Assembly (NCBI GenBank): GCA_027405735.1
Contig: JAPEHQ010000014.1
Coordinates: forward strand, 1,550,001 to 1,614,000
DNA from: Mucor racemosus
Taxonomy: Eukaryota; Mucoromycota; Mucoromycetes; Mucorales; Mucoraceae
DNA: 64,000 bases
Direction of reading: 5' to 3'
Shown here: positions 46,762 through 58,500 of the stretch, piece after piece
How positions within the stretch are numbered: the stretch's first letter is position 1
How the letters are laid out: every line of letters begins with the position of its first letter
Translations under genes and position numbers: made by a program
Notes under the pieces: generated by a model
Told to the model about the DNA's origin: nothing
Databases searched by the model: none
What the model saw: the letters and a program-made list of their open reading frames with translations, nothing else

Positions 46762-47925
46762 TCAAGCATGTCTATGAAGCATGCCTATCCGCTCACTTGG
46801 TGAATTTGCTTCTCTCTCCAATTTTCTTCGTTTTGAATTCAACATTTGTTGACCTGTTCGCTTCACTTGTTTTACTACATCAGTTTCATCTTGAACAAGT
46901 GTACTGCTCAACAAGAAATTCCGTAAAAATCGAGGTCTAGTTTCAGTTACATTTAGTGCCTCTTTTAATGTTTTTTTCATAGCTAATGATGCTTGTGGTG
47001 TATAGAATGTTTCTCTTTTGGCAAGTTGATATTTTTGGGCTAATTGCTTGTATTCCTGAATATTCGCATTTGAGCATATATCAATCTATTTTTCTTTGAT
47101 CAGCCGAATGATTATTATGAGTTTCATGATTTGTACTTACTGGATCATTGTTTATCTTTTTAATCTTGAACTCATTCAATTTTCGATTCATGCTTCATAA
47201 AAAGACAAATGTTATTCATGAAGCTTTCTTTTTAAATAATACATGACTTACTCAATAGCTTTTTTGAATTCAATCTTTTCTTCTGTAAAGTGAGAATCTG
47301 GTTCTTGCTCTGCTACAAACAAGAATGCTTCCAAATCTCTTAATTTATCGAAAATTAAAGCAGCTTCAATGTTTGTATCGGTATCGATGCTTTCTACATA
47401 AAACTCAAATAGACTATGGTAAATGTCTATTTAAATAATGTTTTCAGTAAGAAATCTGTATAATACGATTGAAATATTATTTATTTACCCTTTGTAACCC
47501 TAATGCGATTTTTGCCCCATATTGCTGGTTGTGAGATGTACATGAAATACAAGGAAAAAATAATACCATTTTTGATTGAAGTGATCTTACTCGGGAAATA
47601 GTCTAGAAAGCTCTTATAGAATGCATTCATATAATTTACACGGAACTCTCTTTTTACACATGCGAAATGAACATGATTAAAATGCAATTCATGCCATAAT
47701 TTGTCGAAATCTTGAAAAGTCTGTGTTGGATTCTGCATAAACAATATTAATATTATGGCTTTTTCGTTTTCTATTTCATCATACACTTATAAAATGATAC
47801 AACAAGTATTCAACATCATCGTCAATGGCTTGTCTTGCAATACCAACAGTCTTGGATACACGGACCAAGTTGGCTGCTTTCAATGATGTGCTAGGAAATC
47901 GATTTCTACCAATTTTTTGTGCCAT
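46762..47925 (-). CDS. SNAPC1-like subunit (SNAP43 family, snRNA-gene transcription)
   Basis: Likely subunit of a small-nuclear-RNA activating complex, which binds proximal elements of Pol II and Pol III snRNA promoters in animals and plants. Five exons: 47925-47785, 47732-47489, 47426-47252, 47192-47141 and 47085-46762, total 311 residues. The SNAPC1 pattern is seen at about residues 37-180: DDVEYLLYHF, TFQDFDKLWHELHF, an LDYF.....IKNGIIFSLYFMYISQP core, then KNRIRVTK and a YHSLFEFYVES..D...ALIFDKLRDLEAFLFVA block. The C-terminal third is basic, with KSKRRKLE-like sequence, and may be nuclear-targeting. The call rests on this pattern (short acidic start, W...L.F, a LYF/LY.LY core, IRV); overall divergence from animal SNAP43 is large. 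snRNA genes were not recognised nearby. Confidence 0.72.
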
Positions 47926-48600
47926 TATTTGAGTACTTTGGATCTATTTAGTAGACAAATTGTGGGTTCAACAATTGTGAAAACTTTTTTATTAGGAAAT
48001 ATTCGAGTCCCAAAAGTGCGGAGCATAAAGAAATCTGGAGACAAGCGATTAATCTGAGGAAATAACCCTTCTTAATTAAACTTATTGTATCAATAGCTTC
48101 CGTTCTACGGCTTGAAATTAATAAAACTATGATATACAAATATCAATCTATTTATTAATGTGTGAAAAGCATGCTATTTTTTCAGACATCGCTTAAACCT
48201 CATCTTTAATTGGCGTTATACTTGCGCTTTACATGATTTTATGAATACACTAAACTATCAATACAAATGCATTATACATACCTTGAATCATCTCAGCCTC
48301 AACAATCCCTGCCCCCTAAATGTTTTGGGAGACCCAGTGCAAGAATGAGCCTGCTCAAAAATAATGCTACTTTTCAATTCTCTGCATCTTCTGTAATTAT
48401 GTAAATAAAATATCTATAGCTTCTTGTTCAACTCTGTTCCAACAATATCTGCTTTTATGCACTTCATTGTTCCAACGAAGTAAGAGTTTCTGTCTGAAAA
48501 AGATCGTGGTTATTTCCCTCTAGATCTATGGCTTCACTTTCATCTTTGTTATCTTCTTTGGAAAAACCTTAAGCTCGATGCAGCTGTATTTTTGAGAAGA
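47926..48600. other. Spacer upstream of the SNAPC1-like gene
   Basis: No gene was recognised. The part from about 48420 on may belong to the transposase relic that follows (reading FIVPTK, SEKDRGYFPLDLWL with stops), but these stretches are too short to call. Confidence 0.4.
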
Positions 48601-48603
48601 GAG

Positions 48604-48810
48604 TAAACAATTATGGATTTCATGCTTAATCTCCCCCCTTACTCGCCTGAGCTAAATCCTATTGAACAGTTCTAGGTCTTAATGAAAGGAAAAATGAAGC
48701 GCCATCGCTTGATGAAAGAAGAGATACTATCTTCTAAAATTGGTGATGCATCTAATGACGTTCGTTTTAGTGATCTTTATAGCTTTGGCCTTCATTCCAA
48801 ACGTCAAATT
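48604..48810 (+). pseudogene. Tc1/mariner-type DDE transposase relic, C-terminal end
   Basis: One frame reads NLPPYSPELNPIEQF, the hallmark third-acidic-residue region of IS630/Tc1/mariner transposases (PYSPELNPIE.FW). A TAG then stands where the invariant Trp should be (48673-48675). The frame continues VLMKGKMKRHRL and LYSFGLHSKRQI. Upstream is a TAA at 48604-48606 and no clear D or first-E block. An (AT)n run follows at 48811. The element is dead. Confidence 0.8.
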
Positions 48811-49439
48811 ATATATATATATATTACCATTATGTACGGTTTTGGCATTTGAAGATTTTTTATTCAATTTTTAGCAGATAAGAAATAGAGTCAAATTATA
48901 AACGCATCCAAAGCATCATAGAGAGATTTAAATTGAGTCGCAATGCAATAAACCTCATCAATATCTGTTACATTAAATAAACACCATAAAATCATACACT
49001 TTTTGACTAGAGAGGCAGCAATCGAGAGTAACAAGGTAGAGCTGCCAGTCATATAATGCATTCATTAAAAAAGTTGCAAAAGTGAACCCGCAGGGCGACG
49101 CCATCATCGAGTGTAGCGAGACCATAAGCCTGTCATAGATAATATACTAATTATTCAAGATAAAGTTTAAAAAGGAGCTCACAAAGCGATGTCTTTACCG
49201 TAATTGAGCATAGTGAGGTTAAACGGTTATTTGCAATACTTTAATCATAGTACACATTGCAAAAACGAATACAGCGAGATCAAAAGGTTAATAATATAAA
49301 GCAATTATCATAAAACAAATTACAGAAACGAGCGTAGCGGGATAAAATATTCACTATATAAAATACATAGATTACAGATAAAGCGCAAGATTATAGCAAG
49401 ATTAAAAAGCTATTATATACAACAAATTGTAAAATATAA
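48811..49439. other. Decayed tandem-like block with GAGCxTAGCGAG words
   Basis: Across about 49070-49480 the words gcgacgcc/gagcatagcgag/taaacggtt or close variants recur at irregular spacing (near 49090, 49200, 49265, 49330 and 49460). They match the single gcgccgtaattgagcatagc block found in the other repeat arms (near 63125). It looks like a degraded local multiplication of that block. Confidence 0.5.
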
Positions 49440-50175
49440 AGCTTTCAGGGCAACTCCGTAAATGAGCATAGCGAGATTAAACTACTAACTCCCTTATACC
49501 ATAATATATCTAAAAAAAGTATTTTTTTTTCGACTTTTCTTGTATTTAACTATATGCAATCTGAAAATTCAGATTTTATAGCGGACATTTTCGGGGACCA
49601 TTTTATCCTTACCAACACTCATGATTTTGATCAAAAAACAGAAAAATCAAATTTTGATACCAAAATCAACGTTTAAATATACTACATTGTGAGAAAAAAT
49701 TGTAGCCATAACTAATACGCATTTTATAAAAGTTTAATATTAAATGTTAAGTAATGAAATTCTGCACTTTTGGCCCAAAAACGGTTTTTTGGTTAAAGGA
49801 TTTTCATGTAATATTTTGAAACAAAAATGCTTGCTGTTTTTTATTGAAAAAATAAAGCGCTAAGTGCTGTATATGTGTATATTTTTTATTTTTATAATTG
49901 ATGAAATAATTAACTCTAAATTTGCAAAATTAGAAAAAAAAATCGGAAAATGTCAAAATTGATGATCTGAACAAGAAATTTTTTTGAAAATAATATTCCG
50001 CTTATTTGCCCTGTAAGTATTAAAAATAAGAGATTTTTCGACATTTGAGAACTTTTCAAGAATTTATGATGCTATACCCATTTGATTCAACTTTATTGCT
50101 GTGGATATTTACATCTGTTGATACTGTGTAATAGTTTATTTGATGACTTTACAGTCTTACGTTCTAATTATCGTG
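49440..50175 (-). repeat. Repeat arm, copy E
   Basis: The fourth copy of the arm of element A, in the orientation of 25290-26290, from tcagattttatagcggacat through to agtttatttgatga...cagtcttac. Beyond about 50175 homology to the other copies stops: instead of the dynein fragment an exonuclease-like fragment follows. Confidence 0.8.
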
Positions 50176-50350
50176 CTAGGGTCATACCAACTATTGGTTA
50201 TAAAAACACACCCTTCCTCATGTATCTTTTTAGTAATAGCCATTAAATTTCTAGCATCATCCAAACCCAAATGCTGTGTCTCCTGAAAGTCCATATCCAG
50301 ATGCCGTAACGTCAATGCGTTGTTTTTTGAGGTAAGAAAGAAAAAAATCC
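50157..50350 (-). pseudogene. C-terminal fragment of an ERI1-like DEDDh 3'-5' exonuclease
   Basis: The minus-strand frame reads NALTLRHLDMDF, QETQHLGLDDARNLMAI, then KKIHEEGCVFITN. The HxGLDDARN block is the fourth DEDDh motif, with the catalytic His and Asp, in the ERI1/KapD family. No upstream exons with the other catalytic motifs (DxE, and NxxFD-like) were found before the permease gene. The last codons run into the arm at the position where other arm copies carry dynein sequence. It is therefore a gene fragment rather than a gene. Confidence 0.6.
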
Positions 50351-50545
50351 AAAAGCTCTCAAATTTATAGTTGAAGATCAAAATATTCCCATTTCTTTTG
50401 CATATAATAAATTGGTACTAATCGAAAATATACTAGTTTTATAAGATACTAATGATTGCATGATTAATATTAATTCTTTATTACAGCATTAAAATTATCA
50501 TGATCAAATTTTGAGATGAATTACAGATAGTTTCTTGGTAAACCT

Positions 50546-52449
50546 TTAAACCATTTCTCTTGTTTTATTTTTATTAAAGACTGTTTGAATACTTTTCTTA
50601 TACATTGCTAGCCCTTCATAACCTTGTAAGAGTTGATATAAAATGATAGAACCAAAAGTTGCAACGCCAATTCCATCTAATTGAAAGCTATTGACTTGTA
50701 TAGGTTTTTGCATGACAGTTGCAAGGATCACAGGCAAACCGCCCACAAATATATTTCGAGTGTCTACGCCATAATATGAGTAGCTGATTATTACATTTTT
50801 TTTTAGTGTTTAACATACCATTGAAATCCACTTTATTAACAACCCAAATCCTTATTCCTGTGATTGATATCAATGTATACAAAATGATCGTTACGCCACC
50901 AAGTACACCCTGAGGTATTGAATTAACTATAGCACTAAATTTTGCAAAAAAGCCTAACAACATGGCAAACAAAGCTGCAAATAGGATCACCAATGGAGAG
51001 AAAACTTGAGTTACTGACTAATGCAGGCATTTATAAGTTTAATAATATACAACTAAGGCTTTATGCAACATACCAATACACCAATGTTTTCAGCATATGT
51101 TGTAAATGGAACGGCACCAGTTAAACTTGCTACTAAACATCCGATTGCATCACCTAAATATGCTCTTCCAACAAATTTGAGCATTGGTCTATTTGTTATT
51201 GAGCTTATAGCTTTCATATGCCTAGTAAATGTTGGCATTTAATACGAAAAATTAGAATGCAAATACTGTATAACATTATACCCTAGATTTTCAGCCAAAA
51301 GCACAACTAAAATTGGCATTACCATACCAATTGAACTTGAGTCAAATTTTAAACTAAAATAAATTGTAGGTGCACGAATCCATGGATTAGAAGCAATTTC
51401 AGAATAATTCATACGTGGACCTATTTCTTTCAAATCGCACATGGCATGTATGAAATAACCTATCATCGTTCCTAATAAAAGGGAGCTATCAAGACACGAT
51501 TAGACATCCTATCAATTGCATAAAGTGTACATTATAAAGTTACATTACATCCTGCGTAAAGCATTAGTTGGAGCATAAACAGATATCAGCATGATTGCGC
51601 CTGCAGTAGCTACAGCCATATATGTGTCAAATGATGTAGTGGTGGCTTCATCATAGGATAAGAATGAAAGATGTAGCCCTATACTTGTGATAATTGCACC
51701 TGTAACGACTAATGTCATACATTAAAACTCGAGATAAATTACCTCTTTTTATAGTGTAACTTACTAGGTGGCATGAAAAATTCCAACCACTTGTAACCAA
51801 ATACCATTACAAAAATCGCAACTGCTGCATATGTAAGACTCAAGATGAATATAGCGCCTTGAACATTGCCAATATTTGTATTCATTCCTGAAGTTGGTGT
51901 ATATGTATAGTTGCTGATAGTCAAGATAATACTTGCAAATGAACCTGAACAACCTAAATAAGATGGAACTCTTCCGCCTGTTACTATAAAGAAGATGATT
52001 GTTGATGCACCAGAGAAAAACAAAGATGCTATAAATATATGCACATGGTGAATATTGAATGGTAAAATAAATATATTACAGTAGATTACATACTGTTTGA
52101 GTCAAAACCCAAGATGAGAGCTATATTATGAATATGATATTTAGTATAAATATATTTTTTACATTAGATAATATATAGAATATCATTTACGCAAAACGAT
52201 TACACCACTAAACATGGCCAATACATGTTGGATTCCGTATGCTACACAATGAAACCAACTGGGCCTTTCTTCTATTTGTACAGTTCCAGTCTCTTGGCAT
52301 GTATAGTGAGGGAAATAATGTTTTATTGCGTATTTCCAGCCATTATTATTATGGCCTGATTCAGGGGATAATTTTGTCTCGTAGATAGATGCGTCAATTT
52401 CACTCAAAATGTGAATAGAAGAATTTTGGTTATTATTTGATAAGTCCAT
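50546..52449 (-). CDS. NCS2-family nucleobase (uracil/xanthine) permease
   Basis: A plasma-membrane nucleobase:cation symporter. Eight exons: 52449-52191, 52120-52094, 52028-51765, 51708-51549, 51485-51282, 51221-51074, 51017-50819 and 50763-50546, total 492 residues. Exon 2 is a 27-base micro-exon encoding LILGFDSN. Family features: the N-terminal EERPSWFHCVAYGIQHVLAMF, the TM3 hairpin GCSGSFASI, the signature region FTTYAENIGVLSVTQVFSP, the VVNKVDFNDTRN loop, and about 12-14 hydrophobic segments. The TYAENIG form of the signature is closest, from memory of the family, to bacterial-type uracil/pyrimidine permeases (UraA/RutG) rather than to the fungal UapA purine carriers, which have a longer chain. 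The substrate is therefore uncertain. An ATG at 52447-52449 is the first in frame, and a CATA tandem repeat lies 60 bases upstream. Confidence 0.9.
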
Positions 52450-52507
52450 ACAATGTATTATAAAAGAGGAAAAGAAAAGGAAGTATTATAAAAAGAGCAG
52501 AGCAACT

Positions 52508-52548
52508 GCATACATATATACATACATACATACATACATACATACACA
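52508..52548. repeat. (CATA)n microsatellite between permease and the unknown gene
   Basis: About ten tandem CATA/TACA units lie in the promoter-proximal region of the permease gene. Confidence 0.9.
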
Positions 52549-52694
52549 CAATAGGTATATCAATATGCATTTTTTTTTTACCCTTATTAACATCAATAAG
52601 TTTTTACCCCTAAAAATATTTAAACATTATTTATATATTATAATCATGTTTATTCATGTAAAAAAAAAAGTATATACATAGTAGATATCTCAAT

Positions 52695-54368
52695 CTAAAA
52701 ATCTTCATTTGCTTCTCTTATTTCATTCATTAAAGCATTATCAGGATTAAGACTTTCAAATAAACTATAGTCAAATTCGCCATTTGCCATCAATCTAGTT
52801 GCCATACGATCAATAGCAATTACTGCTAAAACTGTTTGAATATAAGCATCGATAAGATCATCAATACCTAATCCAAGTTGATTAAAATCTTTTCTATCCA
52901 TCAAAATTAATCTTGAAGTATCAGTTGTCCAACCACCATCAGGTAATTTAACAGACAAATTTGTACCAAGCATATCCCAGGTATTAGCATCAGGTTGTAA
53001 ATCCCCAGTTAATGGTAATCTTGCCTTACGTCCATATATACAAATTGGTCTAAATCCATGTTCGCTGCCAGTTACCATCATACGAAGGTCGCTTACGTAT
53101 GTATTGCTTTTCTTATTTGGGATTGTACCAACATGGTAGAATTTACCAGCAGTTGTTACACTTGACCACGAAGCATTACCAACAAGAGATTGAACAATAA
53201 ATTTGTCATAATGATGATCTTGATCCATGAAATCATTCAATTCGGTTTGATTAGTAATTGTATAAACTCCTTGTCCTGCATTACTATAAGGCACTTTAAG
53301 TACTGCATGTCCTCCCATTGAATTAATCCACAAAGGTATTTCTCCGCGTGTTACGTTATTGATAGTTTCAGGCGTTTTTATACTTAGACCAGTACCAACA
53401 ATATCCTTGTTATAAAAGTCATATGCTCTTGCAGCCATCATTTTATTACGTCCACCTGCAAGACAGCTAATAATTTGATTCATGACAATTGTTTTGGTTT
53501 TAAGAGGGAATCGGTTCCATGGTTTTTGTGTAAGATAACGGAAACAGGCGCGAATTGGATGCCATACTTTTTCTTTATCACGTACGTACAGGACACGATC
53601 TTGCCATTTGATATCTGGATCTGGGTCATCAACGTGCCATTCAGCTAACCAGACATGTTCCTTGGCGACATCTGCTAATACTGCTGCATAACCACTAGAT
53701 TCCATCATATTTTTGTCACATATCACAGCTAGTCCTCCTAGACTTGGATCTGCTTTTGAAAGTTGATCTTGAAAAGCAGATTCAATCACCAGACGATAAC
53801 CACCCTGTTCATTATGTTCATCGGTTTCGGATAAAAGTGGCATTGATTTTTGACCAGACGGACAAGAATTGGTTTCAATCACAATCATTTGACGATGACC
53901 AGAAGCAGTTGTTACATTAAACAGGTCAGAGCCTACATGTAGAAAGGGTCAATTGAGTCAATTGGATCGATTAGATTGCAATATAAACTTACCGGCCCAT
54001 TGAAAATGCTTTGGGCTATAAGATAAAATCTCCTTCAAATCCTCCACCTTGACTTGAGGATTCAAATGTGTATAACGTGCAATAATTCTTTCATTTCCCA
54101 ATGTGAAAAACGATTGAATTAGAGGATGGATTTGTGCATTCAATACGCGAGGATAAAAATGCTGTTCAGGCTCAAATTCACCTTGAGATATGAGACGCGG
54201 TTCACCTTTATGATGGAAGCCTTCACCAGATAACGAAGATGCCGTTTCTCCAGGCGGTGTTTTAGGCGGAGTGGTCTGAATCTTTTTGTCTTCTGGAGGG
54301 AGAGTATGACCATCATCCTTGGTAGATTCCATCGGTAAAAGAGGAGGAGAGCCCAATATAGTAGACAT
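52695..54368 (-). CDS. Conserved protein of unknown function, possible ATP-grasp fold
   Basis: Two exons: 54368-53993 and 53932-52695, total 537 residues. The N-terminal 55 residues are Pro/Thr/Ser-rich and low in complexity. The remainder is a long, well-ordered globular protein with dense conserved-looking motifs: IETNSCPSGQKSMP, HVDDPDPDIKW, CFRYLTQKPWNRFP, SCLAGGRNKMMAARAYDFYN and LKVPYSNAGQGVYTI. Further motifs are IVQSLVG, YVSDLRMMVTG, IYGRKARLPL and WDMLGTNLSVKL. The order VLKVP-glycine loop-GVY, then FIVQSLVG, then a DLRMM block resembles the nucleotide-binding and catalytic strands of ATP-grasp ligases, but I cannot confirm it. No signal peptide or membrane segment is seen. The start is supported by a single ATG before the low-complexity leader; another upstream ATG at 54449 would read through poly-Phe/Lys and is unlikely. 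Function is not assigned. Confidence 0.75.
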
Positions 54369-55565
54369 GATTGTGTATTTAAAAGGAAAATAAAAGAAAA
54401 AAGGGTTTTTTTGTGTTTGTGTGAATGAGAATTTTTTTTTTGAATTCAATTTATACTGTCCAAAAAAAAAAAAAAAAAAAAAAAATCGCCTTTGAGTCTG
54501 TTGATTCTAAATAAAGGAATTAAATTAAAAAAGGACCAGTAATTGAATTCGATTTGCTCTCATGCAAGAAGTTGCAAGAAGTTTTTGTGGAACTATCAAG
54601 TCTCCACAGAAACTGATACTTTTATATCAAACACTTTTTTGCACATGTTCACACATCTCGTATTTCATAAAAAACCCCTTACATTTTAACATTGATGCTT
54701 CAATCATTGGTTATGGTAAAACGAATCACGCAGGCTTTCTTGGAATCGCTCACGTTATCCTTATCTGGTGTAAAGCTTGACTTTTTGACAATATTGTTTC
54801 ATTTTTTTTGTTTTGCTGTTCGTCTTCTGATGTGTTGGTGCTTTTTAAACTTAAAATCTGGCTAACAAATGGGATCGACAATGAACCCGAAACTTTAAAT
54901 TTCTCCTTGAATACACTTTGTTGTGAATGAATAATCCAAGAATTCTGCTCAAATATGCGATACTTTTTTCAAAACACACGTATTTTTCAAATGACATTTT
55001 GAAGAATGTTATCGAAATTTACTTTTGCAAGCGGCTCGAAAAATGTGGGAATTTTTTTTTTTTTTTTTTTTTTTCTAAATTATCGGCAGTAATTTTTTAA
55101 AGAGTTTTTTTTAAAAATTGAAATTCATTAAATACCAATAAATTTTTATTTATGCAAACTTAAAGATCTCTATTTTATGATGATATTTTTATTTTTTGTA
55201 AAAGCATCGAAAAGCATAATAATTTCGCTAACGTTTATACAGATATAGAACATAATTCATCAGCGATTTTTGCCATAAATTTCCGCACAAATTGATTGAT
55301 TTTACCCAATTTTCGTTTCAATCAGTTTTCCTGTAAATGGTTTAACATTATTAATGCAAGGGTTAAGTAAATCACCCTTTAGTATTCGAGATAGAGCAAC
55401 TGTTGTATCCCAAAACAATAAAGCGCCTACTTAATGACTTTGCGTCACAGCAAGCTGTTTATATATGAAACACGTGTTTCCTCGAAACAGGGCAATATAT
55501 TCTTTTTTTTTTTTCTTATTAAATCCTTTATTTTATTGTTTGATCAAGCTTTACTCAATATGCAG
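54369..55565. other. Divergent spacer between the unknown gene and alpha-COP
   Basis: Holds a poly(A) run (about 54461-54485), a poly(T) run (about 55050-55073) and no gene. The pyrimidine-rich tract at 55500-55550 probably belongs to the alpha-COP leader. A CACGTG-containing word (acacgtgttt) lies at about 55470. Confidence 0.5.
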
Positions 55566-58500
55566 ATGCTAACAAAGGCAAGTACAGATCATTTCCTCCG
55601 AGAAATAGCAAGTTTTGATGATTGTTTGTCTAATAGTTTGAGTCGAAAAGTAACCGAGTAAAAGGTATATCGTTTCACCCCAAGAGACCTTGGATATTGG
55701 CTTCGCTCCATAACGGCTGTATCCAACTATGGGATTATAGAATGGGCACTTTAATAGAGAGATTTGAAGAACATCAAGGTACAGATTGATGTTAATGAAT
55801 TCAAACTGAGGTTAAATCAAAAATGTTTGATATAGGACCTGTGCGTGGTATTGCCTTTCATCCTACGCAACCATTATTTGTATCTGGTGGCGACGATTAC
55901 AAGATCAGAGTTTGGAACTATAAAACTAGAAAATGCCTCTTTACATTGAATGGTCATTTGGACTATGTTCGTACAGTCTATTTTCATTATGAATACCCCT
56001 GGATTATTTCAGCTTCAGACGATCAAACAATTCGTATTTGGAATTGGCAATCAAGAAAATGTCTTGCCATCTTGACAGGACATAACCATTATGTCATGAG
56101 TGCTCAATTTCATCCTACACAAGATTATATTGTTTCTGCTTCTATGGATCAAACAATTCGTGTATGGGATATTTCGGGTTTAGTAAAAAAAAATAGAGCT
56201 GCTCCTGGAACAATGCCTTTCGATGATCCGTTTGGACGAGGTAGTCCTCAAGCAGATGGATTTGGAATAAGTGAAGTTACTGTAAAGTATATCCTGGAAG
56301 GACATGATCGTGGTGTAAATTGGGCTACTTTTCACCCAACAATGCCATTGATTATATCCGGTAGTGATGATCGACAAGTCAAATTATGGAGAATGAGTGG
56401 TAATGTTTATAAAATTTATCAACACAGTGTAAATTTCTCATTAATATATTTATACATATTTATATGCGTGTGTGCATACAGACACTAAGGCTTGGGAAGT
56501 TGATAGTTGTCGTGGCTCATCTAATAATGTTTGGGGTGCTATTTTTCATCCTAAACAAGATCTTATCATTTCAACTGGAGAAGACAAAGCAATTAGAATC
56601 TGGGATCTCACCAAAAGAACAGCAGTAGCTTCCTTTAAACGAGATCATGATCGATTTTGGGTCTTATCATCACACCCGGAATTGAACCTTTTTGCAGCAG
56701 GCCATGATAATGGTTTAATTGTGTTTAAATTGGAACGTGAGAGACCCGCATATCAAATAAGTCAAAACCAATTATACCACATTAATAAAAAAATTTTGCG
56801 AGTTCAAGATTTCAGCAACGCATCTACCAGCCAAGAATTATTGAATATCGGCAAATTAGGATCAAAGTTTGTTCAACCAAGAACTTTATCATACAATCCT
56901 GCTGAAAAAGCTGTCTTGGTAACCACAGTAAGTCAAATATATTTTTTAAGTCAATGTTATTGTGTTGACAAATATGACAAAAAATTAGGCTGAAGATGGA
57001 GGATTATACGAATTATACAAGCTACCAAAAAATACAACCAGTGGAGCACTCCAGGAACCTTACGATGAATCAAAAAGAGGAGCAGGGTACAATGCATTGT
57101 TCATTGCTCGTAATCGATTTGCCGTCTTTGATAAAGTACACCAACAGATTGAAATTAGAGATTTGTCCAATGCAGTTACAAAATCGTTCAAAACACCTGT
57201 AACAGGTGTTACTGATATATTTTATGCTGGCACAGGATCTTTACTTTTGACTACTGCAGCAAATGTTATATTGTTTGATATCCAACAAAGACGCGTGTCT
57301 GCAGAAATAACAGTTCCTACTATCAAGTATGTTATTTGGTCTAATGATTATTCGATGGCAGCTCTTTTGAGTAAACATACTGTTACTCTGGTCGATAAAA
57401 ATTTGGAACAAATCGGCCAAATCCACGAAACTATCCGTATTAAAAGTGGTGTATGGGATGAATCAGGTGTATTCCTCTATTGTACATTGAATCACATCAA
57501 ATACGCTTTACCACAAGGGTAAGATTTCATATAAAAGTAGTTATTTAATTACTCAATTTCTCTCATTATATAGCGATAATGGAATAATTCGAACTTTGGA
57601 TCAGCCTGTTTATATGACTTTAGTAAAAGGAAAATCACTTTTTGTCCTTGATCGCGAAGGCAAAGCTGTCAAATTAACCATTGATCCAACCGAATTCAAA
57701 TTCAAATTAGCACTCTCTAATCGCAAATATGAGGAAGTGCTTTACATCATTCGAAATTCCAACTTGGTAGGCCAAGCCATCATTGGATATTTACAACAAA
57801 AGGGATATCCTGAAATTGCATTGCATTTTGTACGTGATGATAGTACTCGATTCGAATTAGCACTTGAATGCGGTAATTTAAATGTTGCATTAGAAACAGC
57901 TCAAAAATTGAACACCAAGGAAAATTGGGAGAAGTTGGGTTCAGAGGCATTGAAGCATGGTAACTTTAAAATGGTTGAATTAGCATATCAACGCACCAAA
58001 AACTATGATCGTCTTTCCTTCCTTTACCTTGCCGGTGGTAACGAGACCAATTTGCGTCAAATGATGAAGATTGCACAACTGCGTGGTGATCCCATGGCCC
58101 GATTCCAAAACGCCATGTATTTAGGTGACATTTCTGAACGAATTCAACTTTTACAAGATGTTGGGCAAATTCCATTGGCTTACATGACAGCAAAATCTCA
58201 TGGTCTTCATGAACAAGCACAATCTATTTTAGCTGCTGCAGGAAAAACTGAAGAGAATATAGAATTACCCAATAATCAAGTTAGTGATGACAACAGCACA
58301 AAGGCTTCTAGCCTTTTAAAATCTGTTACGCCCTTGCAAGATCATAATTGGCCACTATTAACTGTATCAAAGAGTTTTTTTGAGGGTGTATTTGCCGCAA
58401 ATAATAACAATCAACAAAAAAATAATGCACCCACGCCCATTCCAGCATTTACCTATGATGAAGGAATTGATAATATTGAGGAGGCAGGAGGTGATTGGGG

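Noticed and set aside
50157..50381. ERI1-like frame as a complete small gene
   Set aside because: It lacks the first catalytic motifs, the frame upstream of NALTL is low-complexity, and the C-terminus runs into repeat DNA. It is treated as a fragment.
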